From assembly GCA_007123205.1 (NCBI GenBank), contig SKLM01000380.1:1-33931 (forward strand): a stretch of DNA of 33,931 nt. The letters are read 5' to 3'. Shown here in pieces: positions 1-7,109 of the stretch. The stretch comes from Thermoflexales bacterium (lineage in GTDB: Bacteria > Chloroflexota > Anaerolineae > B4-G1). Within the stretch, counting starts at the first letter, position 1. The number at the start of each line of letters is the position of its first letter. The position numbers and the translations under genes were made by a program. The notes below the pieces were generated by a model that saw only the letters and a list, made by a program, of their open reading frames with translations, was not told the origin of the DNA and did not search any database.

Positions 1-723
1 ATCCAGGGGAACGTCTTCGCCGGAATACGGCTGGCGGTCTCCCAGTGGTCGCTGCAGGCCGACACCATTCGGGTCAGCGGACAGGGGCACGAGATCACGG
101 ACAACCTCATCGGCCTCGACGACCAGGAGACACCCATCGGCGTCTGCGGCCGGGCCATCTTCCTCACCGACAGCCCGAAGCATCTACTGGTCCAGAACAA
201 CCAGATCATCGACCCTCAGCTGTCGGCGATCTCCCTCAACGGGATCCTGTATGACGGTACCACTCTGCGCCGCAACGTGATCACCAGGACCGGCCCCTGG
301 CCTCAGGTGGATGGTAACCCCGAGCCGGAGGACGCCATCCAGCTCGGTCCCCGCCTTCCAGAACCCTTCCGCGAGTTCCAACCGGCCAGGGTAACCACCA
401 TCGACGGAACCACCGTGGAGGGCACCAGTGGGAGCCACAGCCCGTGCCCCAACTGCGTCATCGAGCTCTTCCTGGACGATGCAGACGGGATCGTGGAAGC
501 GATAGCTTCTCTGGCGGTGGTGACTGCCGACCCGCAGGGGCACTGGACGGCCACGCTCAGCGAGCCCCTGGCCCCCGGCCATGGGATCCGCACCACCAGC
601 ACCTCGGCCCAGTACAATACCATCCCTGGTATGAGTGCGGGCACGACCACCGGCCTGTCGTCCTTATACCTGGAGGGGCCCGAAGCTTATCAGGTCTTCC
701 TGCCCCTCATCATACGGCGCTGA
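1..723 (+). CDS. Secreted right-handed beta-helix protein, 3' part (5' end outside window)
   Basis: Frame 1 is open from the window edge to the TGA at 721-723 (240 aa visible). The first ~95 residues show the G-x-x-I-x-x-N pattern of parallel beta-helix (PbH1, pectin-lyase-like) repeats, for example 'ITDNLIGLD', 'LLVQNNQI' and 'TTLRRNVI'. Residues ~125-220 look like an Ig/bacterial-adhesin module of the type that follows such helices ('VEGTSGS...CPNCVIELF', 'ADPQGHWTATL'). The protein ends in 'YQVFLPLIIRR', a tail I associate with exported Chloroflexota proteins. The signal peptide would lie upstream of the window. A cell-surface or secreted role is an inference. The substrate, if any, cannot be told. 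The ORF-track entry at 277 is only an internal GTG. Confidence 0.85.
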   Translation: MQGNVFAGIRLAVSQWSLQADTIRVSGQGHEITDNLIGLDDQETPIGVCGRAIFLTDSPKHLLVQNNQIIDPQLSAISLNGILYDGTTLRRNVITRTGPWPQVDGNPEPEDAIQLGPRLPEPFREFQPARVTTIDGTTVEGTSGSHSPCPNCVIELFLDDADGIVEAIASLAVVTADPQGHWTATLSEPLAPGHGIRTTSTSAQYNTIPGMSAGTTTGLSSLYLEGPEAYQVFLPLIIRR

Positions 724-803
724 GGCCCAAGACCCGGAGGGACATCCCATCGAGCCACCGTCAGGCCGAACGTCCCTACTCAGGCCGTCTGTGATGAAGG
801 AAA

Positions 804-839
804 AGGCGCTGTCCGACTTGATGCCGTCGGACAGCGCCT
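804..839. terminator. 14-bp perfect stem-loop after the beta-helix gene
   Basis: Arms 804-817 (aggcgctgtccgac) and 826-839 are perfect reverse complements around an 8-nt loop. On the plus strand no T-run follows, so it is not a classic intrinsic terminator for the gene ending at 723. On the minus strand the stem is followed by TTTTCC, the better orientation, but no minus-strand gene is evident just upstream. It may act as a bidirectional terminator or an RNA 3'-end stabiliser. Confidence 0.55.
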
Positions 840-1002
840 CCAACGTGGAGCGCGCAGCGATGCCCACACGGCCGCGACAGGGGCATAGAAAGCCGTCAGC
901 AGCGATGGACCTGAGCTCACAGCACTGATGAGGACCGGCCTTCAGGCACCGCCTTCAGCACCTGGGCCGGTACCGCTGTGCTTACACCAGGGAGAGTCAG
1001 CG

Positions 1003-1245
1003 ATGGAGGATACCCCAACGTCCGATGCCCTTCAGCAAGGCGAGGCTGTACCGCCCCGCTACGTCAGCTTCATCGTGCGGTGCCAGGCGCGCATCGGAGG
1101 CGGCGTGCGCGCGCGTCTGCTGGAAGTTCGCTCCGGGTTCACCTGCTCCGTGGACGACCTGGACCAGCTGCCGGATATCGTAAGGCGGCGGTTGGCACAG
1201 GCTTCCGACCAGCCCGAAGGACTCCAGGACAGAGGGTCCAGGTAG
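1003..1245 (+). CDS. Small protein of unknown function (80 aa)
   Basis: I do not recognise a named family. The ATG at 1003 is preferred over the track's 928 because GGAGAG (991-996) lies 6 nt upstream and the 25 residues before it look non-coding. After a polar N-terminus, residues ~20-65 ('RYVSFIVRCQARIGGGVRARLLEVRSG') read like a short beta-rich domain, with a helix at the end ('DIVRRRLAQ'). It resembles the small beta-domain proteins that annotation calls hypothetical in Chloroflexota. Neighbours are a secreted protein upstream and a DedA protein downstream, each more than 270 bp away, so it is probably transcribed alone. Confidence 0.6.
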   Translation: MEDTPTSDALQQGEAVPPRYVSFIVRCQARIGGGVRARLLEVRSGFTCSVDDLDQLPDIVRRRLAQASDQPEGLQDRGSR

Positions 1246-1255
1246 TGGCCCTCTG
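1230..1255. terminator. Stem-loop at the stop codon of the 80-aa ORF
   Basis: CAGAGGG (1230-1236) pairs with CCCTCTG (1249-1255), and two further pairs extend the stem inward. The loop includes the TAG stop at 1243-1245. No T-tract follows, so this is a weak terminator candidate only. Confidence 0.3.
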
Positions 1256-1648
1256 GTGGGATCAGCTGTCCGCAGCGCCTTGGAATACAGTGATTCCCTT
1301 CAAGGCGCCGCAGCTCCCTGCACCAACGGCCGGATGGTACATCGCGGCGCAAAGACCGCAGTTGCCGCCCGCCCGCGCACCGAGCTCGCGGATCACCCCC
1401 GTCAGGGAACGGGCGCGGCTCCCAGCCCACGGCTCACCCGCCCGCCCCAACGGGCCGAGCGGGCGTCGCTGCGGTGAATCACAGACCAGCCGAGGGCCCC
1501 AAGGACTCCCTGAAGCCAAGTATGATCACCACCCTGGCGTTTCGCCCGAAACCTGCTACACTATCATGTTCTGAACCAGCTCGGTGGTCGAGCCAGCTCA
1601 TCGACCGTGCGGGGCATCATCCCGTGCCCGTTGTGGAGTGATACGAAG
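1246..1648. other. Gene-free spacer between the 80-aa ORF and the DedA gene
   Basis: The ORFs here (1256-1477 plus, 1262-1519 and 1059-1430 minus) are low-complexity R/P/G-rich shadow translations with no ribosome binding site. GC-rich inverted repeats occur near 1438-1470 (cgcccg/cgggcg). A TACACTATCAT stretch at 1557-1567 could hold a -10 box for the downstream gene, but I see no good -35. Confidence 0.4.
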
Positions 1649-2362
1649 ATGGGACTGATCCCACAGCTGCTGGCTTACCTCGAGATGCAGGCCAACCACA
1701 TCCCGCTGGAGCTGTTTACCTTCTTCGGCACCATCCTCGAGGAGATCCTGGCGCCGATCCCATCCCCCTTCGTGATGACCATCACCGGTAGCATCGCCCA
1801 TGCTCAGGGCCACTTGCTCGCATATCTGATCGTGGTCTCCATAATCGGGGCCGCCGGCCGCGTCGTAGGCACCAGCTTTCTCTATCTCCTGGCCGATCTC
1901 GCCGAGGACATCGTCATCGGCACGTTCGGGTCCTTCTTGGGCGTCTCGCACAGAGAGGTCACACAGATCGGCTCCAAGTTCGACGGTACGGCCCGAGACT
2001 ACCTGACATTGATCGTGTTGCGGAGCATTCCCGTGATGCCAAGCTCGCCCATCTCCGTAGTCTGCGGTCTGGTGAAGCTCAACTTCAAGGTCTTCGCCAT
2101 CGGGACCGCCATCGGCAGCGTGTTCCGCAACCTGTTCTTCCTCTACATCGGGTACACGGGCCTGGCGGCGACCGAGTCGTTTATGGCAGGTCTGGAGGGA
2201 GTGGAGACGGTGGTCCAGATCGTCTTCGTCCTGGCGCTGGCTGGGGGCTTCTACACCTTCTACAGAAAGCGCGAGAGAGGCGAGCTTCTTAAGGATACGG
2301 AGAACACGCCAGAGGCCGGAGAGGTCGCTAGCGACGCAGAGGTACCACCCGACCGGGAGTGA
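1649..2362 (+). CDS. DedA-family (VTT domain) membrane protein
   Basis: A 237-aa integral membrane protein of the DedA/VTT ('SNARE-associated') family. These act in the inner membrane, and some members are proposed or shown to flip polyprenyl-phosphate or phospholipid carriers. Visible hallmarks are the N-terminal 'FFGTILEEILAPIPSPFVMTITG' type segment (a DedA E-x-x-x-P-x-P re-entrant loop), a glycine-rich helix 'IIGAAGRVVGTSFLYLLA', and the second re-entrant loop 'LRSIPVMPSSPISVVCG' with R-x-x-P. The C-terminus is a charged cytosolic tail. I place the start at ATG 1649 (GGAG at 1635-1638) rather than GTG 1607, because the 14 extra residues have no Shine-Dalgarno. Substrate is unknown. Confidence 0.85.
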   Translation: MGLIPQLLAYLEMQANHIPLELFTFFGTILEEILAPIPSPFVMTITGSIAHAQGHLLAYLIVVSIIGAAGRVVGTSFLYLLADLAEDIVIGTFGSFLGVSHREVTQIGSKFDGTARDYLTLIVLRSIPVMPSSPISVVCGLVKLNFKVFAIGTAIGSVFRNLFFLYIGYTGLAATESFMAGLEGVETVVQIVFVLALAGGFYTFYRKRERGELLKDTENTPEAGEVASDAEVPPDRE

Positions 2363-2499
2363 GGGAGACCCACAGGTAACCCCAGCGACAACAGAGGTGT
2401 TCAACCAGCCCGGCCCCCACTGCGCCAGCGAGACGCAGCCCGTCGAGTGAGTGGGTGGTGAGGATGGATGGAGACTGGGCGAATTCGAAGAGGAGAACG

Positions 2500-3540
2500 A
2501 TGGATGATAGAGCCCTGGCTTGCGATCGGTGCGGCGCTGAGGTACCCAACGGGAGTCGCTTCAGCCCCACCCGCGGTCACCCCCGCGTTCAAGAAGCGCT
2601 ATCCGATGACGGCCAGCAAGATGCGATTGCGTGGGAGACGGACATTCGGCTGGCGACCAATCCGCTGGTGGTGAAGCAGTTGATGCTGATAGCCCTAAGC
2701 TCCGGCCTGTTCATGGCCTTTCTGTTGAGCTTCGTGCTGGCAACGACAGGGGATTATCGGGATGTCCCGATGATGCTGCTGATCTCGCTGGCGGCAGCTG
2801 GCGGATTGGGGCTTCTCCTGCTCCTGGTGACCCTCGTCATCTTCGGCAACCGCATCCGGGTCCGCTTCATCGTGAACCACGAGGGGGCACTCTGGGAGAC
2901 GGTTGACCCCCGAGTCTTGAGCGGCAGCCGTCTGGCGATGCTGGCCGGCGTGTTGGGGCCCAGCCCTCAGGCAGCCGGGGCCGGCGGTCTCGCAGTGTCC
3001 CGGGAGAAGGAACTCGTCCGGTGGGACGAGTTCTCCGCCGTGCAAGGTGACGAGCGTCGGCACACGATCGTCCTGCGCAGCAGCTGGCGACCGCTCATGA
3101 TGGTCATCTGTCTCCCCAGCAACTACGAGCACGTGCTCCGCACCGTCAACCAGCGGGTCGTTCCCGCGCCCGCAGCCTCCAGAGCGGGCCGGAAGCCCGT
3201 GGGCAGAGCGCTGCTCCGCACCGCAATGGCAGCCGCCTCAACCGCACCGTTGTTCATGCTGTCGGCCTATCCTTTCGAGCTCGACATCTTCCTGCCGCTG
3301 GTCACGTTTCTGTTTGCGTTGGCCACCGTATGGTTGGTGCCGCTCTTCGGCTGGGTGGTAATGGGCTGTGCCGCCGTCCTGGCGGTCCAGATCACGGGGG
3401 TCGGCCTCTCCGAGTTTGCCTGGCTGTACGGCTACGAGCGGCTCATCTTCTTCCTGGCTTACGCCGGCCTGACGTACCTGGCATGGTTCTCGTGGCGCTC
3501 CGTGCGAGGAAGGATACTCCCGCTGCTGATGGAGACGTGA
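2500..3540 (+). CDS. Multi-pass membrane protein with degenerate zinc-ribbon N-terminus
   Basis: A 346-aa protein of unknown function. The N-terminus 'CDRCGAEVPNGSRFSPTRG' has the shape of a zinc ribbon (C-x2-C ... F-C-x2-C-G), but the second cysteine pair is replaced by S and T, so metal binding is probably lost. Residue ~42 onward ('WETDIRLATNPLVVKQ') leads into two adjacent transmembrane helices (~58-80 and ~88-112). A soluble, beta-rich middle follows, then about four more helices from ~235 to the end, finishing 'SWRSVRGRILPLLMET'. The start at ATG 2500 follows AAGAGGAG. ATG 2464 or GTG 2455 upstream are alternatives. It lies 137 bp after the DedA gene on the same strand, so co-transcription is possible. 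Confidence 0.7.
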   Translation: MDDRALACDRCGAEVPNGSRFSPTRGHPRVQEALSDDGQQDAIAWETDIRLATNPLVVKQLMLIALSSGLFMAFLLSFVLATTGDYRDVPMMLLISLAAAGGLGLLLLLVTLVIFGNRIRVRFIVNHEGALWETVDPRVLSGSRLAMLAGVLGPSPQAAGAGGLAVSREKELVRWDEFSAVQGDERRHTIVLRSSWRPLMMVICLPSNYEHVLRTVNQRVVPAPAASRAGRKPVGRALLRTAMAAASTAPLFMLSAYPFELDIFLPLVTFLFALATVWLVPLFGWVVMGCAAVLAVQITGVGLSEFAWLYGYERLIFFLAYAGLTYLAWFSWRSVRGRILPLLMET

Positions 3541-3683
3541 CACCACGCCTCGCCAGAAAGAACTGGCGCTGATTCGCAGGCCCAGGGGGTCCAAGGGCAA
3601 CCATAAGTGCCCCGGAGTGACACACGGATTGAGTCAGGAGACAGCCCGGTAGCAACAACCCTCAGACCTGCGCCCCCTGTCAG

Positions 3684-3944
3684 GTGGATGAGCCTAGCGA
3701 CATAGAGGGGATCCGGGAACTGGAAAGAGCCCTTCTGGAGCTGGAGGCGGACAGCGAGGACCGCCGGATAGCGCAAGCCACCCTCACCCAGTGAATCTTG
3801 GAAAGAGACGAGCTGACCAGGATCGGCCACGAAGCGATCGTTGTGCTCCTCGCGAGAGGGAGCCGGGAAGCAGTCATCGGCTCGCCGGAGAGCGAGCGAT
3901 CCACCGCCCGGCACGAGACGGCGGTCGCTGAGCCAATGGGCTGA
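3684..3944 (+). pseudogene. Small ORF interrupted by an in-frame TGA
   Basis: One reading frame reads through from GTG 3684 ('VDEPSDIEGIRELERALLEL...') to TGA 3792-3794, then continues in the same frame ('ILERDELTRIGHEAIVVLLARG...') to TGA 3942. Both halves have coding-like composition: amphipathic helices and a G/C-rich third position. Without the internal TGA it would be an ~86-aa helical protein. I do not recognise the family. The simplest reading is a recently broken gene (TGG, CGA or GGA to TGA). I see no selenocysteine-type hairpin right after the TGA and no convincing ribosome binding site. It converges on the 70-aa minus-strand gene. Confidence 0.35.
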
Positions 3945-3987
3945 CCAGTCTGCCCCAGCATCAGGGCAGGCCGTCCTTGAGGGTCGA

Positions 3988-4200
3988 TCAGAGTGCTCGA
4001 ACGCTCCAGGCGTCCTGCGCCTGGTGGTAGACGAGGGAGAAGCGGCGACCGTCGGAGACGCGCACCCGGAAGCGAAGCTGGCCGGGTGTACGGGCCTCAG
4101 CTTCGACCTCCTCCACCGGCAACCGGCGCCCTTCGACAAGGAGGGCCCGTGGTCGCTCGGGGTACCGCGACCCGGCGTAACACTGGACTATGATCGTCAC
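3988..4200 (-). CDS. Small conserved-looking protein downstream of galU (70 aa)
   Basis: A 70-aa protein starting at GTG 4200, 20 bp after the galU stop on the same strand, so probably co-transcribed with it. It begins 'MTIIVQCYAGSRYPERPRALLVEG' and has alternating beta-type segments ('LRFRVRVSDGRRFSLVYHQAQDAW'). This pattern ('V-Q-C-Y-A-G-x-R-x-x-E-x-P-R-x-L', then a V-x-x-D-G-x-x-F-x-L-x-H strand pair) matches short uncharacterised proteins I have seen in other Chloroflexota, possibly binding a ligand through a small barrel. The ribosome binding site is weak (TTGAG). Function unknown. Confidence 0.6.
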   Translation of the reverse strand: MTIIVQCYAGSRYPERPRALLVEGRRLPVEEVEAEARTPGQLRFRVRVSDGRRFSLVYHQAQDAWSVRAL

Positions 4201-4220
4201 GGCTCAACGGGCGGCGAGCC

Positions 4221-5081
4221 TCAGCGGATGACGGACCGCATATATGCGATCAGCTCCTCCCGCATGTCGTCACGCCGCAGGCTAACCTCGATGCACGCCT
4301 TGAGCTGGCGCAGCGGGTCACCGGCAGCCATCCAGACCCCATCGATGGGATGCACCGCCACCCGGGACCGGTTGGCCAGCGCGTCCACCGCGTCGGCCAA
4401 CCACAGCTCGCCGCCCTTCCCCGTCTCCAGACCATCCAGCACATCGAAGATCTCGGGGGTGAAGACGAAATGCCCAATCTGGACCAGGTTCGAGGGCGCC
4501 GTCCCGGGGGCAGGTTTCTCGACGATGCGGGTCATCTCGTTGTCGGAGCCAGGCTTCAACTCCACACAGCCGTAGAGGTGGGTCTCGTCGTCGGGGACCT
4601 CCTGCACGGCCAGAACCGCGGCCGGTGTCTCGCGATAGAAGGTGTCCAGAAGCTGCTGCGGGATCGGCACATCGCCCGTCACGATGTCGTCGCCAAACAT
4701 GTAGTAGAAGGGCTCGCCCGGGGTTAGCCAGTTGCGGGCCGCCAGCGCCGGCGTGGCATTGCCGTACGGCAGATCCTCCGGCTGGCGCACGAAGACGATG
4801 TCCGCCATCGTGTCGATCCGCTCCATCGACTCTAACAGGTCGACCTTCCCCGATTCCTTCAGATGCTCCCGCAGCTCGAGATCGGGCGAGAAGTGACTAT
4901 GTACCACGTGGCTGTTGTCTCTCGCCACGACGATGATCTCTGTGATCCCTGCCGCCACCAACCCCTCGACGTGGTACTGGATCAGCGGCTTCCCGGCGAT
5001 GGGGATCATCTCCTTGGGAACGGCTTTCGAGGCCGGAAGGAACCGTGTCCCGAACCCTGCGATGGTGATGATACCTTTCAC
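4221..5081 (-). CDS. galU: UTP--glucose-1-phosphate uridylyltransferase
   Basis: GalU makes UDP-glucose from UTP and glucose-1-phosphate, feeding cell-envelope polysaccharide, glycolipid and trehalose synthesis in the cytosol. The 286-aa length fits the family. The nucleotide-binding signature is clear at the N-terminus ('GFGTRFLPASKAVPKEMIPIAGKP'), though the usual first G-x-G-T-R residues are 'IAGFGTR' rather than 'AAGLGTR'. Further hallmarks are 'FGDDIV' (metal/uridine site), 'RIVEKP' and the C-terminal 'AAGDPLRQLKACIE'. The start is GTG 5081, with GAGGAG 7 nt upstream. It lies 168 bp downstream of gatA with no obvious promoter between them, so read-through from gatCA is possible. Confidence 0.92.
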   Translation of the reverse strand: MKGIITIAGFGTRFLPASKAVPKEMIPIAGKPLIQYHVEGLVAAGITEIIVVARDNSHVVHSHFSPDLELREHLKESGKVDLLESMERIDTMADIVFVRQPEDLPYGNATPALAARNWLTPGEPFYYMFGDDIVTGDVPIPQQLLDTFYRETPAAVLAVQEVPDDETHLYGCVELKPGSDNEMTRIVEKPAPGTAPSNLVQIGHFVFTPEIFDVLDGLETGKGGELWLADAVDALANRSRVAVHPIDGVWMAAGDPLRQLKACIEVSLRRDDMREELIAYMRSVIR

Positions 5082-5249
5082 TGCCTAACTCCTCGTGTGT
5101 GCATCAGTCGCGAACTGGTCCGACCGTGACCCCGCCACCATGCGCCAGATGCCGTCATCCACCAGGGGATCTGCGCAGAACACAGGCCGGTAACCCCTGC
5201 CTCCGATTCGCGCTCTCGGCGATGACTCTCTAACCAAGCGAGCCCCAGG

Positions 5250-6713
5250 TCAGAGATCCGGCCTTCTCGCCCGCCAGTCATAGGCCTGTTCGTAGGCGTA
5301 AGCGACCCGCAGGGCGCGCTGCTCCCCAAAAGCCGGACCGGTCACCTGCAGACCAATGGGCAATCCCTGCTGGTCGAAACCGCAGGGAACGCTCAAGCCG
5401 CATATGCCGGCCAGATTCATTGAGAGGGTGAACACATCCGACAGATACATCTGCAGTGGGTCGTCGATCTTCTCGCCGATACCGAACGCCGTCGTGGGAG
5501 TCGTGGGTCCGAGGATGACGTCCACCTCTTCGAAAGCGGCGTCGAAATCGGCCTTGATCAGCGTGCGCACCTTCTGGGCCTTCAGATAGTAAGCGTCGTA
5601 GTAGCCAGCCGACAGACTATGTGTCCCCAGCATAATACGCCGCTTCACCTCAGCGCCGAACCCGCGCCCACGGGTGCGTTTGTACATCCCGTCCAGGCTG
5701 TCCGCCTCCTCCCGGTGACCGTAACGTACTCCGTCGTAACGCGCCAGGTTGGCGCTCGCCTCGGCCGGGGCGATCAGGTAGAACGCGGGCAGCGCGTAAT
5801 CAGAATGCGGCAGGCTCACCTCGCGTACCTGGGCGCCTAGCTCGCCCAATCTGTCCACCGCCGTCCACACGGCCGCTTCCACCTCCGGCTGAAGCCCTTC
5901 CACGAAGGCCTCCTGCATCACCCCTATGCGTACGCCCTTCACGTCAGCGGTCAGCAGAGCCGCATAGTCGGGCACGGGAAGGTCTGTGACCGTCCCATCA
6001 CAGGGATCCGATCCGGCGATAGCCCCCAACAAAACCGCCGCATCCGTCACGTCCTTAGTCAGGACGCCCACCTGGTCCAAAGAGGACGCGAAGGCGATGA
6101 GACCGTAGCGGCTGACCCGCCCGTATGTGGGTTTGAGCCCCACCACACCGCAGAGGGCGGCAGGCTGACGCACACTGCCCCCGGTATCGCTTCCCAGGGC
6201 CGCCACGCACGCGTCTGCAGCGACGGCGGCCGCGCTTCCTCCGCTCGAGCCACCGGGCACCCTCCCCAGATCCCACGGGTTCCGTGTGGCAAAGTACGCC
6301 GAGTTCTCCGTGGAAGAACCCATGGCGAACTCGTCCGTGTTCGTCTTGCCAATGATGACAGCGCCGCCCTCTTTCAACCGACGTACGACTGTGGCGTCGT
6401 ACGGGGGAACAAAGCCCTCCAGAATCCGGGATCCGGCCGTCGTGGGAATACCCTCGGTACACAACACGTCCTTCAGCGCGATCGGAACGCCCAGAAGCGA
6501 TCCCCTCTCGCCTGCAGCCCTCCGCTCGTCGGCCGCCCTCGCCTGTCCCATCGCCTGCTCCGGGGTCACTGTCAGATAGGCCTTGACCGCGCCATCGGTC
6601 GCCGCTATGCGGTCCAACACTGCCTCCGTCAGCTCCACGGATGTGATCTGCCCGGCAGCCATCCGCCGACCGGCCTCGTGAATCGTCAATCGGATAAACT
6701 CTGTGGCGCTCAA
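5250..6713 (-). CDS. gatA: Asp-tRNA(Asn)/Glu-tRNA(Gln) amidotransferase subunit A
   Basis: GatA is the glutaminase/amidase subunit of GatCAB, which converts Glu-tRNA(Gln) or Asp-tRNA(Asn) to the cognate amide. The amidase-signature catalytic triad is intact: Lys81 in 'GVPIALKD', cis-Ser156 in 'PGGSSGGS', and nucleophile Ser180 in '[12 protein letters not shown]'. The spacing equals that of well-studied GatA enzymes. I start it at TTG 6713 ('[15 protein letters not shown]', 487 aa) rather than the track's 6815. Residues before it belong to another frame of gatC, and GGAG sits 7 nt upstream. The start lies 4 nt past the gatC stop, which suggests translational coupling. gatB is not in the window. 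Confidence 0.95.
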   Translation of the reverse strand: MSATEFIRLTIHEAGRRMAAGQITSVELTEAVLDRIAATDGAVKAYLTVTPEQAMGQARAADERRAAGERGSLLGVPIALKDVLCTEGIPTTAGSRILEGFVPPYDATVVRRLKEGGAVIIGKTNTDEFAMGSSTENSAYFATRNPWDLGRVPGGSSGGSAAAVAADACVAALGSDTGGSVRQPAALCGVVGLKPTYGRVSRYGLIAFASSLDQVGVLTKDVTDAAVLLGAIAGSDPCDGTVTDLPVPDYAALLTADVKGVRIGVMQEAFVEGLQPEVEAAVWTAVDRLGELGAQVREVSLPHSDYALPAFYLIAPAEASANLARYDGVRYGHREEADSLDGMYKRTRGRGFGAEVKRRIMLGTHSLSAGYYDAYYLKAQKVRTLIKADFDAAFEEVDVILGPTTPTTAFGIGEKIDDPLQMYLSDVFTLSMNLAGICGLSVPCGFDQQGLPIGLQVTGPAFGEQRALRVAYAYEQAYDWRARRPDL

Positions 6714-6717
6714 TGCT

Positions 6718-7005
6718 CTACTCCAACGCCGCCGGAACACGGAAACAGCCGCCCTCGGTGTCGGGAGCGTTCTCCAACACCTGCTCCCGTTGCAGGGGCG
6801 GTCGGGCCTCATCATCGCGCATCACGCTCCGCAGCGGCAGCACTGACGCCGTGGGAGGGATCTCCTCCGTGTCCAGCTCCTGCAGCCGCTGGAAGTGCTC
6901 CAGGATAGCCGCAAGCTGCTCCCGATATCGGGAGATCTCCCGGCTGGACAGGGCAAGCCGGGCCAGATCGGCGATGTGTTCTACGTCTTCTCGGCTTAAC
7001 TTCAT
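6718..7005 (-). CDS. gatC: Asp-tRNA(Asn)/Glu-tRNA(Gln) amidotransferase subunit C
   Basis: GatC is the small subunit that tethers GatA and GatB. The 95-aa product has the standard architecture: an N-terminal helical pair ('[18 protein letters not shown]'), a middle '[23 protein letters not shown]', and the C-terminal '[20 protein letters not shown]' motif seen in nearly all GatC proteins. ATG 7005 is chosen because AGGGGG (7011-7016) lies 5 nt upstream. The GTG at 7011 would overlap that site. It forms a two-gene unit with gatA. The 98 bp between it and the radical SAM gene carry a small stem (CCCGA/TCGGG) but no T-tract. Confidence 0.93.
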   Translation of the reverse strand: MKLSREDVEHIADLARLALSSREISRYREQLAAILEHFQRLQELDTEEIPPTASVLPLRSVMRDDEARPPLQREQVLENAPDTEGGCFRVPAALE

Positions 7006-7109
7006 CGGCACCCCCTGACGTGTACGGCCTCTTTCACACCCAATCAGAGACGAACCCAGGACCCGACTTTCGGGACCGCGGTCTTCCGACAGACTGTCCG
7101 GTCGCCCCG

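Noticed and set aside
184-582. Minus ORFs over the beta-helix gene
   Set aside because: Shadows of the plus-strand frame 1 gene, whose domain pattern is clear.
3459-4139. Minus ORF of 226 aa
   Set aside because: Its frame is a shadow over the 3' end of the membrane-protein gene, the 70-aa gene and the spacer. Composition is R/S/P-rich with no signal.
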